A stretch of DNA of 64,000 nucleotides from Orobanche coerulescens. Taxonomy: Eukaryota > Streptophyta > Magnoliopsida > Lamiales > Orobanchaceae. Each line of letters begins with the position of its first letter. Position 1 is the stretch's first letter. The notes under the pieces are model-generated. The model was not told the origin of the DNA. It did no database searches and was given only the letters and a program-made list of their open reading frames with translations. The stretch lies in contig CM065819.1 in assembly GCA_033398695.1 (NCBI GenBank), positions 10,217,501 through 10,281,500 on the forward strand. The letters run 5' to 3'. Shown piece after piece: positions 34,457 to 45,771 of this stretch. The translations under genes were made by a program, and so were the position numbers.

Positions 34457-35032
34457 ATGTCTGGAGTATCTTCATCGTATGGAATAGGCACCACCTCCGC
34501 CGCCGGGGCTTCGACTGCCCGGGGAGGATCCCCTGCAGATTTCCATTTGGAGATGGCCGCTGAGGGTATCCGCGCCGGTATTGACCCCGCGGAAGTTGAG
34601 GAGCTATTTAATGAAGCCGACATCGCCAGGGAGGCGGCGATTGAGCAAAGACGCTCGCAGATGGAGAGAGATTTGGCAGTGAGGGCCTACTGGGAGCAGC
34701 ATAGTGCTTTTGTCCAGGCCTACTTGGCTTTTGCCGAAATCATGGAGAGGTTGGCCGGTCCGTCTCCTAAATTCGATTACCAGGAGTACTCGATCGCCCA
34801 CCCTTATCAGTCTGCTAAGCGATCGCTATTTCGGGCTGCACAGCGTTCTCCATGGTTCATCGTCCAGATAAGGAGCTCAGCGACCAGGAAGGACCTAGCC
34901 ATCTGGAGGGCGAGGTATCATGTCCCTTCAGATGTGGATCTTTTCGCGCCGGCGGAGAATGAGCGAGCCGACCAACCCCCAACGGGTATGGTCATCGTGA
35001 ATGAGGCGATTATGGAGGCCGGGCTGCGTTTC
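34457..35032 (+). pseudogene. Antisense gene of element K, first exon part (PF04195-like)
   Basis: From the ATG at 34457: a serine/alanine-rich start, a helical segment (AGIDPAEVEELFNEADIARE, QRRSQMERDLAVRAYWEQH), then [20 protein letters not shown] and [15 protein letters not shown]. The last part matches the plant 'putative gypsy-type transposon' domain (PF04195) as I know it: a V-P-x-x-V motif, R-A-D-x-P-P-x-G, then G-L-R-F-P. It stops at element L, whose duplication gtttc restores GLRF-P-LWNVAPLQLTPNSW across the gap. This part has no stop codon. Confidence 0.8.
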
Positions 35033-35217
35033 CGTAACACCTCTAAGATATTCAGGGCATATTACAGCGCCGTGGACCCCACACTGTGGAATCCACCAGG
35101 CTAACGTACCAAACAAGACATTCGACAACGACAAACAATCATCAATAAAACGACAATTCAAATAAAAGACTACAAACCGACAAATAAAATCTGACATCAA
35201 ATCCATTTCCCAAAACG
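35033..35217 (-). repeat. 3' LTR fragment of element L
   Basis: Aligns without gaps with 38592-38776. The terminal tg is cg here and several C/T changes are present. It ends where RNase H sequence begins. Confidence 0.92.
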
Positions 35218-35926
35218 CCCGAAGCGATACCGATTTCCAGCTCAAGGCATCTGCTACCACATTAGCCTTGCCCGGATGATAAAGTATCTCTAGATCGTAA
35301 TCTTTAATCAACTCCAACCATCTTCTCTGTCTCATATTAATCTCTTTTTGCGTAAAAATGTACTTCAGGCTCTTGTGATCGGTGAAAATCTGACACGACG
35401 AGCCATACAAGTAATGACGCCAAATCTTCAACGCAAATACAATTGCGGCCAACTCCAGATCGTGCGTAGGGTAATTCAACTCGTACGGTTTCAACTGACG
35501 GGAAGCATAGGCAATCGTCCTCCTGTGCTGCATAAGTACACATCCGAGCCCTTAGCCCGAAGCATCACTAAAAACTGAGAAACCCTCATTACCACTCGGT
35601 AAAGCCAATACAGGAGCAGTCGTCAACCGCTTCTTCAAATCCTCAAAACTATTCTGTCTCTCATTAGTCCACACAAACTTCTATGACTTCTGTAACAACT
35701 GAGTCAGCGGTCGAGCGAGCTTAGAGAACCCCTCGACGAATCTACGCTAATATCCGGCCAAACCCAGAAAACTACGGACCTCCTTCACGTTCCTGGGCGG
35801 CGCCCAATCCGACATTGCCTCTACCTTATGTGGGTCCACACGAACACCCTCAGCCGAGATCACATGACCGAGAAACATAACCTCCCGTAACCAAAACTCA
35901 CACTTTGAGAACTTCCGAAAAAGATG
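35218..35926 (-). pseudogene. RT C-terminal part and RNase H of element L
   Basis: From 35926: [54 protein letters not shown], then [65 protein letters not shown]. RNase H motifs are recognisable, with stops near 35550, 35685 and 35750. The open frame runs on across the deletion junction into antisense LTR, so its last 100 residues ([10 protein letters not shown] onward) are meaningless. Confidence 0.88.
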
Positions 35927-37126
35927 TTAAGTTCTCAAAATATCTAACACGATATGCAAATGAAGGGCGTGCTCCTCCTCGCTCCTCGAGTAAATCAGGA
36001 TGTCGTCGATAAAAACGACTACACACTTATCGAGGTACTCAATAAAGACTTTGTTCATAAGCTGCATGAACACGGCTGGGGCGTTGGTTAGCCCAAAAGG
36101 CATAACCACAAACTCGTAGTGACCGTATCTTGTCCGAAAGGCCGTCTTCGGAATATCGGTATCCTTCACTCGGAGCTGATAATACCCCGATCTCAAATCA
36201 ATCTTCGAAAACACGGTTGCCCCTTGCAACTGATCAAACAAGTCATCAATCCTCGGGAGCGGATACTTGTTTTTGATGGTCACTTTGTTCAACTCTCGGT
36301 AGTCGATAGACAAACGATGTGACCCATCCTTCTTATTCACAAATAGGACCGGTGCGCCCCAAGGTGAAGCGCTCGGTTGGATATACCCCATATCTAGAAA
36401 CTCCCCCAACTGTTTCTTCAACTCAAGCATCTCGGCAGGCGCCATACGGCATGGCGTCTTAGAAATCGGTGCTGCACCCGGCTCTAAATCGATGGTAAAC
36501 TCAACTTCTCGGTCCGGCGGTAAACCCGGCAACTCGTCTGGAAAAACATCAAGATACTCACACACTACCGGAATAGACGAGAGCTCGACTCCCCCTTCTT
36601 CCGATCTCAAAGCGTAACACCAATAACCCATGCAACCTCCCCGAAGGAGCCTCACCGCCCTCAAGGCGCTGATCAGGAGTCTCTGGCTACTCCGCTTACG
36701 CCCCACAAAAGAATGCTCGGTACCGTCAGAGGCTAACATCGAAACAGTCCTCGTTCTATAATTCATGATCGCCCCATGACGGTCCAGCCAATCCTCACCC
36801 ATAATCAAATCTTCATCTCTAATGTCTACCACAATCAAATTAGAAGTCCAAATCCTCCCCGCGATACTCATTGGAAAATCTCTAACCTCACGATCCCCCA
36901 CGACGCTATCCCCACTAGACAGTTTAACAACAAATGGTTCACATGCAACCAAGCAATCAATATGCAGACGACGCACAGAATCCATAGATATGAAAGAATG
37001 CGTAGCACCAGAATCGAATAATACAGAAATAGGATGGTCAAGGATGTGAACGGTACCTGTAGCCACCGTCGCGTCAGGATCTCCAGCTCGCCTCATCTCA
37101 TACACACGGGGTGAAACAGACCCCAC
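35927..37126 (-). pseudogene. Protease and reverse transcriptase of element L (open)
   Basis: A 399-codon stretch without stops: protease [40 protein letters not shown], then the linker [97 protein letters not shown] and [20 protein letters not shown]. Both catalytic centres look intact; this is the cleanest protease-RT in the window after M. It ends at a stop after LDILRT. Confidence 0.92.
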
Positions 37127-38360
37127 ACTACAAGTTCCCCCTCCAAAACGCTGTCCACGTCCTCGACCTCTACCAAAACTCTGCTGCGGCTGAGGAACTG
37201 TCGGTGCCTAATTCACACTCGGCTCTCCCACAGCTGGGGCTGGTATCTGAGTAAGTGGAGCTCGAGCTGCATCCGTACAAAACTTAGCACGATGACCCAT
37301 CGGACCACAAGCAAGACACTGAATCGAAGGCCTATCACACTCACTTATCATGTGGCCCGGATGACTACAGTTGAAGCACGTAGGACCATGAACGGAACCA
37401 GTAGGAGGAGACCTAGAACCGTTTCCTTGCCCAACTGATGGCGACTGACTCCCGAAGACTCGCGAACCAGAATGAGCCTTCGGATACCCTCCTGACTTGC
37501 CTCCCGAAAACTGACCGGAGGTCTTCTACTTCTTTCCTTCGGTTGCCGTCTCTGTCACAGAAAACGACATCTCATAAGCCATCACTTTATTCTGATACTC
37601 TTTCAAAGTCGTGCACCCTAGACCAGACATGTAGTGGCGCACCCTCAGTTTCATCCGCATATCAAAGTGGCGCATCTTATCAAGCTCATCTCGGACTTGG
37701 TTTCTCACATAATGCAGCTGTTGATTGTAGTCTTTGATAGCTTGAGAAATAGGAACATCTTGGGGCTTAGCCTCAAGGAAGGCTCGGATCCTGCCTTCTT
37801 TCACTGGCCATGGACAAAATTCATCTTCCATTAGATCCCGAAACTCTGCCCACGTGGATGCCCGGTCACGCGGTTTCACCGCTTGCCACCACGTTGCTGC
37901 CTCCTTGGCGAGGAAGTACTGAGCAATGGGTACTTTCCTCTCTTCAGAACAATTAGCAGCCTCAAATACTTTTTCCATCTCAAAAAGCCAACTCTCCCAT
38001 CCGGAAGGGTCGGAAGCACCATCAAACTGCAGAGGACGCATACGAATCACGTCCTGAAGTAACTTGTCATTGCCGAATCCAGTAGGCGGAACCGGGTTGG
38101 CATTAGCTTGGCCGACCAGAACGGCCTCAGTCAGTAGCATCATCTGGTTCGCTACTTGTTGCAAAATATTAGCCACTCCAACATTCTCATTAGCATTACC
38201 AGAGGTAGAAGATTGGTCCTGCGGACCTCCGGAACTAGGGGGAACACTGTTCGACAAAGAAGGCATCATCGAATTAGTTCCCGAGTGATCAGACATGGCC
38301 GTCCCACCGGCTGCGCCACGTCCCCTACCACGTCCGCGACCGCGTCCGCGTCCTCTACCA
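37127..38360 (-). pseudogene. Gag and zinc knuckles of element L
   Basis: Starts with GRGRGRGRGRGRGRGAAGGTA at about 38360-38297, followed by MSDHSGTNSMMPSLSN, GVANILQQVANQMMLLTEAV, FDGASDPSGWESWLFEMEKV, ATWWQAVKPRDRASTWAEFR, MRHFDMRMKLRVRHYMSGLG and EYQNKVMAYEMSFS. After a TAG at about 37523 come zinc knuckles CFNCSHPGHMISEC and CLACGPMGHRAKFC (the second knuckle is irregular), then a stop near 37210. No ATG is seen before the RG repeat, so the original start is uncertain; translation could begin at 38296. Confidence 0.85.
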
Positions 38361-38574
38361 GCAGGAATTCTGAAGAAGTAACGGGTAAGTACAATTCAAA
38401 CGCAAAACGCAACAAGATACTAAGACAGGAATAGAACAGAACGGTGAAACGAGTCAAGTTAGGAAAAACTTACGAGTACTGGCGTACTAAGATGATGGCA
38501 TGACACTGATATTGTTCAAAAACGACACTCGACTAGACCCAAATAACCGACAGCCTATGTATCCATAAACCTAA

Positions 38575-38586
38575 GCTCTGATACCA
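38575..38586 (-). other. Primer binding site of element L
   Basis: The complement is TGGTATCAGAGC, an exact match to the initiator tRNA-Met site, five bases from the LTR. Confidence 0.9.
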
Positions 38587-38591
38587 TATTC

Positions 38592-40530
38592 TGTAACACC
38601 CCCAAGACATTCAGGGTATATTACAGCACCGTGGACCCCACACTGTGGAATCCACCAGGCTAACGTACCAAACAAGACATTCGACAATGACAAACAATCA
38701 TCAATAAAACGACAATTCAAATAAAAGACTACAAACCGACAGATAAAATCTGACATCAAATTCATTTCCCAAAACGAGAACACAACATTAACAAATTCAA
38801 ACAGGAAGTACTCGAGTACTTAAATCAATTTTATAATACAGAAATCCCAAAACAAGACATCAATAATAACCGACAGACAGAACACCAATAATCAACTACT
38901 GGACAGTATCATGCTTGCCCATCATCCTCATACGGCTCGAGTGCTCGCTTGTCCCCACGATCAATACCTGAAATACAAAAAGTATTTCCCCCATTTAAGG
39001 GGTTAGCGACAACTGCTAGTGCATGTACAATCCATCTGAACTACATTCTAATCAGATGAATATATGAGCCAAAAGTCATTTTAGAAATCATTTTATATTC
39101 CGGAATATTTACAACGTACAATCACAAAACACATTATCTCCAATAATCATAATTCAAAGTTAATACGAGACTCACGTCCACCGTACCCCGCAGAGCCCCG
39201 TCCGACATCCCTGGGTGGTTAACCACAGTTCATGATACGCACACACACGGCAATACGTATCCCTAGAGGCCCCGTCGGACCGTCCCTAGGTGAACATACA
39301 CATATCCATCCACAAAAACCACGATACAGCCATAATTCAAATACTAGAACACGTAAACAAATGTAAAGTACTTGCCTTTGTGACATCTTCGAAGAATCGG
39401 AAGTGAAAAACGACTACGGATGATCCGAGTGGAAGACGACGGTTCCTAACTAAAAATTAACATAATTCAGTCCCAACGGACATCAAAAATCGAAAGGAAT
39501 ACTCCCATAACCCCGATTACAATTCACGACAATAGACGTTCAATCGATACGGACGAGGGTTTATGCAAAATCTCCCCGTATCAACAATTCACGGATTAAT
39601 TCGAAGAAAACGGATTGGGAATCACCCAATAACAACAATCGGTAAGAAATATCGCAACATACATGAACAATTCGAAATCAATCACGAAAAACCCCAAAAC
39701 CCCCCAATTTATACAAGTTAGGATTCCTGAAGAAAATACCTCGGATTTGGACGATGGAGGATGATTACGCTGATGGTAATATGTTAGCACAAATCTACGG
39801 TGATGGGATACGAAGAATTCTCCGAGCAATATTGGTGGAATCGCCCTCTGGAGTCGCCCCGTGAAGAAAACGAAAGAAAAGAGATAGAAAATGAGGTGTT
39901 GACCTCACTGCCATTTTTAAAGCAGTACATTCTGGCCGTAACAGGGGGTACTTACCGCCATAACATGGCCAACTTACGGCCGTAACTTCTGGGTGTTACG
40001 ACCGTAACACCCTCTTGGGCGGCGATTCTGCATTCTTGTCCAAACGATTCGGACGACCGAAACCCGGACACGCTGCTCCGAACCAAAAATACAACTACGA
40101 AGAATATTCGATGACGAGTCTAACCGTCACAAGAAAACATCAATCCGACTACCCGGGAATCCGAAATACGACAACGAATATGAAATTCCCTAAACTTATA
40201 GGAAATTACGAAAATGGCCCAAGTGCCCGAAAATCAAGATACGACGTCGGATTTGCAAAACGAAAGTCTCAACACGACCAACTCAACCATACGAACTTTT
40301 ACAAACCAAGAAACAACGGAAACGAACGAGTTTTACAAGAATCGAACATTCATACGGCAAAACATGATGAAAAATGAAATTACGTGAAAACATCACCAAA
40401 ACTAATCCAAATGGGAAAACTCCAAGAATAAAGTAGATTCAAAATGTCGAAACAGTTACAAGCGAGTCGATATAAATAGACATACACCAAAAATGGAAAC
40501 TGCTAAAAATGGAAAGGTACGGGTATTACA
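38592..40530 (-). repeat. 5' LTR of element L
   Basis: 1939 bases, tgtaacaccccc to gggtattaca. A cccccatttaagggg hairpin lies near 38988-39003, TTACGGCCGTAA-type palindromes at about 39936-40012, and a minus-strand TATA-like ctttaaaaatgg near 39910-39921. ORFs inside (e.g. 40015-40377) have no domain. Confidence 0.93.
39936..40012. repeat. TTACGGCCGTAA palindrome cluster in the LTR of element L
   Basis: tggccgtaac, taccgcc ataac, ttacggccgtaac and ttacgaccgtaac occur within 80 bases. TTACGGCCGTAA is a perfect 12-base palindrome. Their position is upstream of the minus-strand TATA-like box near 39915. Confidence 0.8.
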
Positions 40531-40860
40531 GTTTCCCTCTGGAATGTGGCGCCGCTTCAGCTAACGCCGAACTCCTGGCTCCAGATCATCTGTGCCCTCA
40601 CCTTGTTCGGCGATCACCGACTATACCGCCATCCCTCGCCATCGGAGATGAACCACTTGTTCAAGCTGACGGTTCAGAAAGGTCTGTCGGCGGCTATCAT
40701 ATCTAAGGTCGTTCCGGTCGGGTGATCCTTGGGGTCCCAAACAAGGTGAGGGGCGATCCGGCTAAGTGGTTCTGGGTCGGCGGTGCATGGAAGGCATCAG
40801 CAAGCGACAATCCCACGGGCGAGCTGAATATTCCGACTAGCTTTTAGGAGAGGAATCTGG

Positions 40861-40929
40861 GTAAGGGTTATGACTCTCCCTTTGTTCGGACATGTTCTGA
40901 ACTGATCTAATTTGGTTTTTCTTTTGCAG
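40861..40929 (+). other. Intron in the antisense gene
   Basis: gtaagg at the start and ttggtttttcttttgcag at the end. Removal joins AATCTGG to GTTTCC and keeps the frame (NLG-FHIP). Confidence 0.75.
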
Positions 40930-41094
40930 GTTTCCATATTCCGACTGTCGACAAGCTTTATTTCGATTTTCTGGTAGTCTGGGAGCAGATACGAAGTCTG
41001 TCGGACGACAACTTGGACGCTCGCCGGATCAACAAAGAGAGTCGTTGGCTGTCTGCTCAGTTGTTCCGTTTCCCACGACATCTCTCGGTCCCAG

Positions 41095-41181
41095 GTATGA
41101 GTTTCTACGATCTCTATTTGCTTGGCAATCATCCTGCTTGGAGAGTGTGTCTAACCGTTGCTCAATTGTTTCTTACTGCAG
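41095..41181 (+). other. Intron in the antisense gene
   Basis: gtatga start, tttcttactgcag end. Splicing gives TCG GTC CCA G-AG GTC CGC, in frame. Confidence 0.78.
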
Positions 41182-41575
41182 AGGTCCGCTTTCCTCGTTT
41201 CTTGGATCCTCCAGCGGAGATAGCCATGTCGAACCCCGGAGTTCTGAGCCATCTTCGCCAGAAGAAGTCATCTCAGGTTCCTCCAGTGGCGTTACATCTC
41301 ATCCCGGAGGTGAGGCCCAGTGTGGAGCCGATCATAGCGGAGGAGGAAGTTCGGGAGGAGGGGCTCCGGATAAACCGCAAGCGGCAGAGGTCGGGGGAAC
41401 CTCCAGTTTCTGCCCCTGCTGGTGAGGTGCCGATCGCCGCGCCTCCGATCACCGCGGTCCCCCTGGTGGAAGAGCCTACACCCTCTGCGGCTTTTTTACG
41501 AGAGATGGCGATCGCCGAGGCTGAGACCCCTCATGGGAAACCATACTTTGGTCGCGACCCCGAGAGAGCCGAAAG

Positions 41576-41647
41576 GTAAACTCTGTTTGTTTGCTGAGTT
41601 TCGTCACTTGCGTGGGAGATGTGCTAACTTTTTGTTGTTTGATGCAG
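41576..41647 (+). other. Intron in the antisense gene
   Basis: gtaaac start, ttgttgtttgatgcag end. Splicing gives GCC GAA AG-G ATC CGC, in frame. Confidence 0.78.
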
Positions 41648-42617
41648 GATCCGCAGCACTAACCCAGCTTGTCCGTTGATGGTGCTGGATTTCCTCGCGT
41701 GCCGATCTCCTTGCATGGCCTACGATGTCCTACTGTACGTCAACTGGGCGGTTTCTGCTTTGCCGAAGGCCTGGACGATCGACTTGCATGCGATCGCCCG
41801 CCAGCGGTCCGGGAACACAATGCAGGCGGCTTTCGCTCTCTCCCTCCAGGCGGCGACGATGGCTGCCCAGGCTGTGCAGGAATTCAAGGGGCGTCCTTCT
41901 ACTACTCGCCTGCAGGCGGACCTGGAGGCCGCTCGGAAAGAGAATTCTGAGTTTGCCGACAGGATTGTGGCTATGTAGAAGGAATCCCTGGATGCAGCTA
42001 AACGGGCGAGTCAGGACCTTGAGCTGATGAGAGAGATTTATGAGCGAGCCCGGGCAGCGGTTGACCGATTTCGGGACCAGATGACAGATGCCCGTCAGTT
42101 GCATGCGGCCGCTCAGGAGGAGGCCGATCAGCTGAAGGTGACTGTCTCTCGCCTGACTAGCGAGCTGGAGTCATCGAGGGGAGAGACGGCTGCTAGGTAG
42201 ACCGATCTCCAGGGTGCGCAACAGGCGGTTGCGGAGTTGAAAGGGAAGCTGGAGGCGACCGAGTTCGACCCCTTTCTCAACGTGGAGTTCGTCAGCGAGT
42301 TTGCCTATTACATGGCGTTCGCTGACTCGCTCCGAACTGCTAAGAAGGGAGGGCTGGAGGTCGGCCCCCTTGCTGAAAACTTCAAGGCATATGCGTTGGA
42401 GCACCCTCTTCATCCTTCCTTCTCTGTGCCAATCTTGGATCTCTCGGAAATCGGCGTGGACCTGAGCTGATACCCGACTCCGGCAAACCTTGTTTATCCT
42501 GACGCTCCGGAGGATGGGGAGGCAGCTCCGGAAACTGGCGAAGGGTCGCGGGCCGATCCAGTGGTTGAAGACGAAGGCCAGGCAGGGGCCTGGGGCTCTT
42601 TGTTCTTATTGTTTTAG

Positions 42618-43181
42618 CTTATGCCTTGTAATTTTGTAGCTTTCCTTTGTAGTACTTAGGCCTTCGGGCGACAGTGTATGTACTCTGATACTTCAAGTAA
42701 TGAAATGAATGTTTGTTTCTTCGATTTATTACTTGAATGATTGTTTTTTTGAGTCTTTGGATGACTTTGTACAAATGTGTGAGGAGAGATTGTTGCGTGT
42801 ATAGCTCCAAGTGAATTGGTAATCTCATATAGATAACTTTTACAACAAATTCGATCGCTGCACATACATCTGAAAAATGTCGATCTCCATATGTAATTGA
42901 ATAGGGACGATCGTCGTATATATAGCTCCACACTCTTCCCCCTTGTTTTTGTTTACTTAGTGAAAGTATGGGGACGAAAATAAATCGTTGAGTGAGCGGT
43001 CTTCAATTTGTCGATTCCTTGAGGAAGGCCGTCCATCTCGGTCTTGAGGAACCATGCACGATCGCGGAGTTCGATGGACCGACCTCCACGATCGTGTCTT
43101 ATGCGCGAGCGACATTCCGTCTGATGGCTAAGTTCTCGCGACTCACTTAATTGGGAGGGTCCTCCGTAGGCTGTGCCTCGC
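42618..43181. other. Non-coding stretch after the antisense gene
   Basis: Likely 3' untranslated region. AAT-rich polyadenylation-like sequence (aagtaatgaaatgaatg) lies near 42693-42710. The rest is unassigned up to the tandem repeat. Confidence 0.4.
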
Positions 43182-43925
43182 CTCGTATTTAAACGAAGGG
43201 CGTGCGGTCTTGGTCTGGAGGATTCCTTGCGCGCGGCGTCGTCAGATTAATCGACTCCACGTCCGCGGCTTGTTAGCTCTTTTCTACCTCGGGACGCCCT
43301 TAAGATGGCGACCCTTGAGGGTATACATTGAGACGGGGGGAGGGACGTGTTACATTGTCCAGGAAGGACCCACCACGTTAAGTAATGGACCTTTGAGGGC
43401 AGGCGAACGTGTCACAGATCTATTTTGGCCCTCAGACTACGCCAGCCTCGTATTTAAATGAAGGGCGGACGATCTTGGCCCAAAGGGACCTTGCACGGGC
43501 ACAAATAATGGTTCCATCGTCCTTCACGACCATGTCGACACTCTTCTACCTCGGACCATCAAGTCAGATGACGATCCTCGACGGTATATGTTGTGTAAGG
43601 GGAGGAGATCGCCTGCCTAGGTTCTTCATGCAGATGACGAACTTTAGAGGGCGAGCGAGTAATCCTCTGATTTATTTTAGAGAGACCTTCGGCTACACCC
43701 GTCTCGTATTTAAATGAAGGGCGAGCGATCGAAGCCCAAAGGAACCTTGCATGGATGGATCGTCGGTTTAATCAATTTTCTCGACCATGGCGGCACTCTT
43801 ATACCTCGGACCATCATGTCAGATGACGATCCTCGATGGTATACGTTGTGCTAGGGGAGGCGATCGATGCCTAGGTCCATCATGTTGATGACGAACTTTA
43901 GAGGGCAAGCGAGTAATCCTCTGAT
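43182..43925. repeat. Tandem repeat of three units of about 260 bp in element K
   Basis: Units begin ctcgtatttaaa-gaagggcg at 43182, 43448 and 43703. Shared later segments include tctacctcggaccatca, tcagatgacgatcctcga and gagcgagtaatcctctgat. It lies downstream of gag in element direction, between gag and the 3' LTR. The 3' regions of Tat elements are known to hold such arrays. Confidence 0.88.
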
Positions 43926-44107
43926 TTGAAGGCAGTAGCCTTTGGTTTGACGAGGCGGGAATCGGGGAGAGCTTCCGAAGTTTCCTCCTCTTGATTGAAG
44001 CATGTAGATATGGTCGCCGAGGTTGATCGAGGGATCGGCTCGTATGAGCTTTCGGCCTATTCGCGTTCAACTCGGGCAACCATGTTGGGAGATTGGTGGG
44101 GCTCCGG

Positions 44108-45646
44108 CTAAGCCAATAAACTGTCCAACTTGCCATCTTCGAACAATCTCCAGAGTTGTCTGAGGAGGTCGCGGGATTGGTTGGTGTTGTGGCCGGGACT
44201 CTTGTGGTAGGCACAATATTGATTGTGTTCCAGATGACCATGGTCCCTTATTGCCTTCGGCTTGTTTAGCGGTTCGCGCCCCTTGATGGTGTAAAAAACG
44301 TGGGCCGGAGTTCGGTTGAACTTGTGGAGGATATGGGTTTCCACATCCTCGAAGGCCCTGAGATCTTCGGGTGGCTTGGCGACCGCCTTTTTGGTTTTGC
44401 CGATCGCCGTCTTTCGGACATGAGGTGGAGTTCCCTCGCCTAGGCGGAGGGTGAGCAGCCTTTGCCTGGCTAGAAAGTCTGTAGACTTAGCGCGGAATAT
44501 CGCGTAGGTTGGTGGGATGTCCTTCGTGAGATGCTTAAACATGGGCGAATGACCGTAGAATCCCCCGAGGACCGAATAGAGAGCGAGCTCGTCGCTGATG
44601 GGTTCGCCGGTGAGGATGATTTCATCCACCCGGTCGATGTAATCTGCATCGGATTCGTCTTCCCCCTGCCTGATTTTCATCATGCGGTGGGGGCCTTCTG
44701 ATCTGGCGGCTTTGGCGGCGAAGTATGACGTGAAGCCACTCGCCAATTTCTCAAAGGAGATGAACGATCGTGGTGGTAGTGAGATGTACCACCAATGGGC
44801 CAACTCGCCCAATGTTAACGGGATGATTCGGCACTTGGTAGCATCTGATGCCCCACACCCGGTCATGTAGATCCGGAATTTGCTTAGGTGGGTCTTGGGG
44901 TCCGATCTCCCTTCGTATAGAGGTGTCTTGGGAGGAGCGATCCTTGGTTGCACCGGGGCAAGCTCGATGTGGACCGCGAGTGGCTTGGTCGGTCCGATGA
45001 TCTTTCTACTGGTGCTTGCCATAGTATCCAAGAGTGCTTTCATCTTGTCGAGTTGGCGTTGCATGGCGGCCATCGCCGCGGCCTGGCTGCTCACAGCTAG
45101 GCGCTCGGAGCAGGAGCCGAGGCGATCAAGTACTGACCCCCTGGCATTCGGAGTTGGAGCTTGATGGCTGACCTGTATTCGGCTGGAAGTTGGGTAGGCC
45201 GAACTCCTGGTGACGGACTCGGATTCCGTCGTCTCATGGTTGGGGCCAGAGTGCCCCGATCGCCATGATGGGTCGCTTCACAAGCGACTGAATACGGAAC
45301 TGTCCGGCCTTGCGAGAGCCTTTTCTCGTGAATCGGGGATTTCTGACGATCGCTCGCCCAGTAACCCTTTGAACTTCCGTTTGCCCACGCGGCAGATGGC
45401 CGAGGGAGTTATTGCGGGCGTCACGCATGCTCTTCGTTGCTCCTTTAGGATGGCCATAGCCTCCTCGATCTGTTCCGCGATTTGGAACTGGTTGAGCGAG
45501 AGGCTGGGGCCACCCCTCAGGTGCAGGATCGAGAGTATCGTGTCGTCGCGGCTTCCCTCTGCCGTTGGCTGGGGCTCGGATCGAGCCGGGATATGATGTC
45601 CGGCAGTTCGAAGAGTGGCTCTCTTTGATGTAGTGGCGGATGTCAT
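44108..45646 (-). pseudogene. Gag of Tat-lineage element K
   Basis: The N-terminal part (45646-45278) is MTSATTSKRATLRTAGHHIP and a helical segment (FQIAEQIEEAMAILKEQRRA). After a break, 45094-44108 gives a 328-codon frame: a coiled coil (MAAMQRQLDKMKALLDTM), the retrotransposon gag core (PPKTPLYEGRSDPKTHLSKF, LTLGELAHWWYISLPPRSFI, FASYFAAKAARSEGPHRM-type region, IRQGEDESDADYIDRVDEII) and CAYHKSPGHNTNQSRDLLRQ near the end. The core arrangement is that of plant Tat gag. It lies directly after the primer site, as expected. Protease and pol do not follow. Confidence 0.87.
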
Positions 45647-45751
45647 GATTCTGAAGGCTTTTTTTGAAGAGCAGTGAGTGTCACTTCAAGCATATGCCCG
45701 AGAACAGTGAGTGTTCTTAGGGACGGTAGGAATAAAAACGAAGGTTAAGAT

Positions 45752-45769
45752 CCCCTTCTTCTAGCGCCA
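45752..45769 (-). other. Primer binding site of element K
   Basis: The complement reads TGGCGCTAGAAGAAGGGG, two bases inside the LTR edge. Plant Tat elements carry a very similar site as I know them; the tRNA is not assigned here. Confidence 0.75.
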
Positions 45770-45771
45770 AT

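Larger units (their letters stand above)
35033..40530 (-). mobile_element. Ty3/gypsy chromovirus L (Tekay-like), internally deleted, inserted in element K
   Basis: The 5' LTR (38592-40530) is complete; the 3' LTR keeps only its last 185 bases (35033-35217). The 5-base duplication gtttc is at 35028-35032 and 40531-40535. Minus-strand gag, zinc knuckles, protease, RT and RNase H are present. Integrase, chromodomain, polypurine tract and most of the 3' LTR were lost by one deletion at 35217/35218. It could be copied only with help from another element. Confidence 0.93.
40536..42617 (+). pseudogene. Antisense gene of element K, remaining exons
   Basis: Continues GLRF-P as LWNVAPLQLTPNSWLQIICA. 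A frameshift near 40680 is followed by VILGVPNKVRGDPAKWFWVG. Three introns with GT-AG ends rejoin the frame: 40861-40929, 41095-41181 and 41576-41647. Spliced sequence reads NLG-FHIPTVDKLYFDF, SVP-EVRFPRFLDPPAEIAM, and ERAE-RIRSTNPACPLMVLD. A long coiled coil (LQADLEAARKENSEFADRIV onward) fills the C-terminus, to a stop at 42615-42617. Internal stops near 40835, 41977, 42198 and 42468 show decay. The gene runs opposite to element K's gag. Function unknown; PF04195 membership is from memory of the family. Confidence 0.78.

Noticed and set aside
34928..35533. RNase H protein with a novel C-terminal domain
   Set aside because: The C-terminal 100 residues are translation of antisense LTR across a deletion junction.
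40015..40377. 120-codon ORF as a gene
   Set aside because: Lies antisense in the 5' LTR of element L, with low-complexity composition and no domain.
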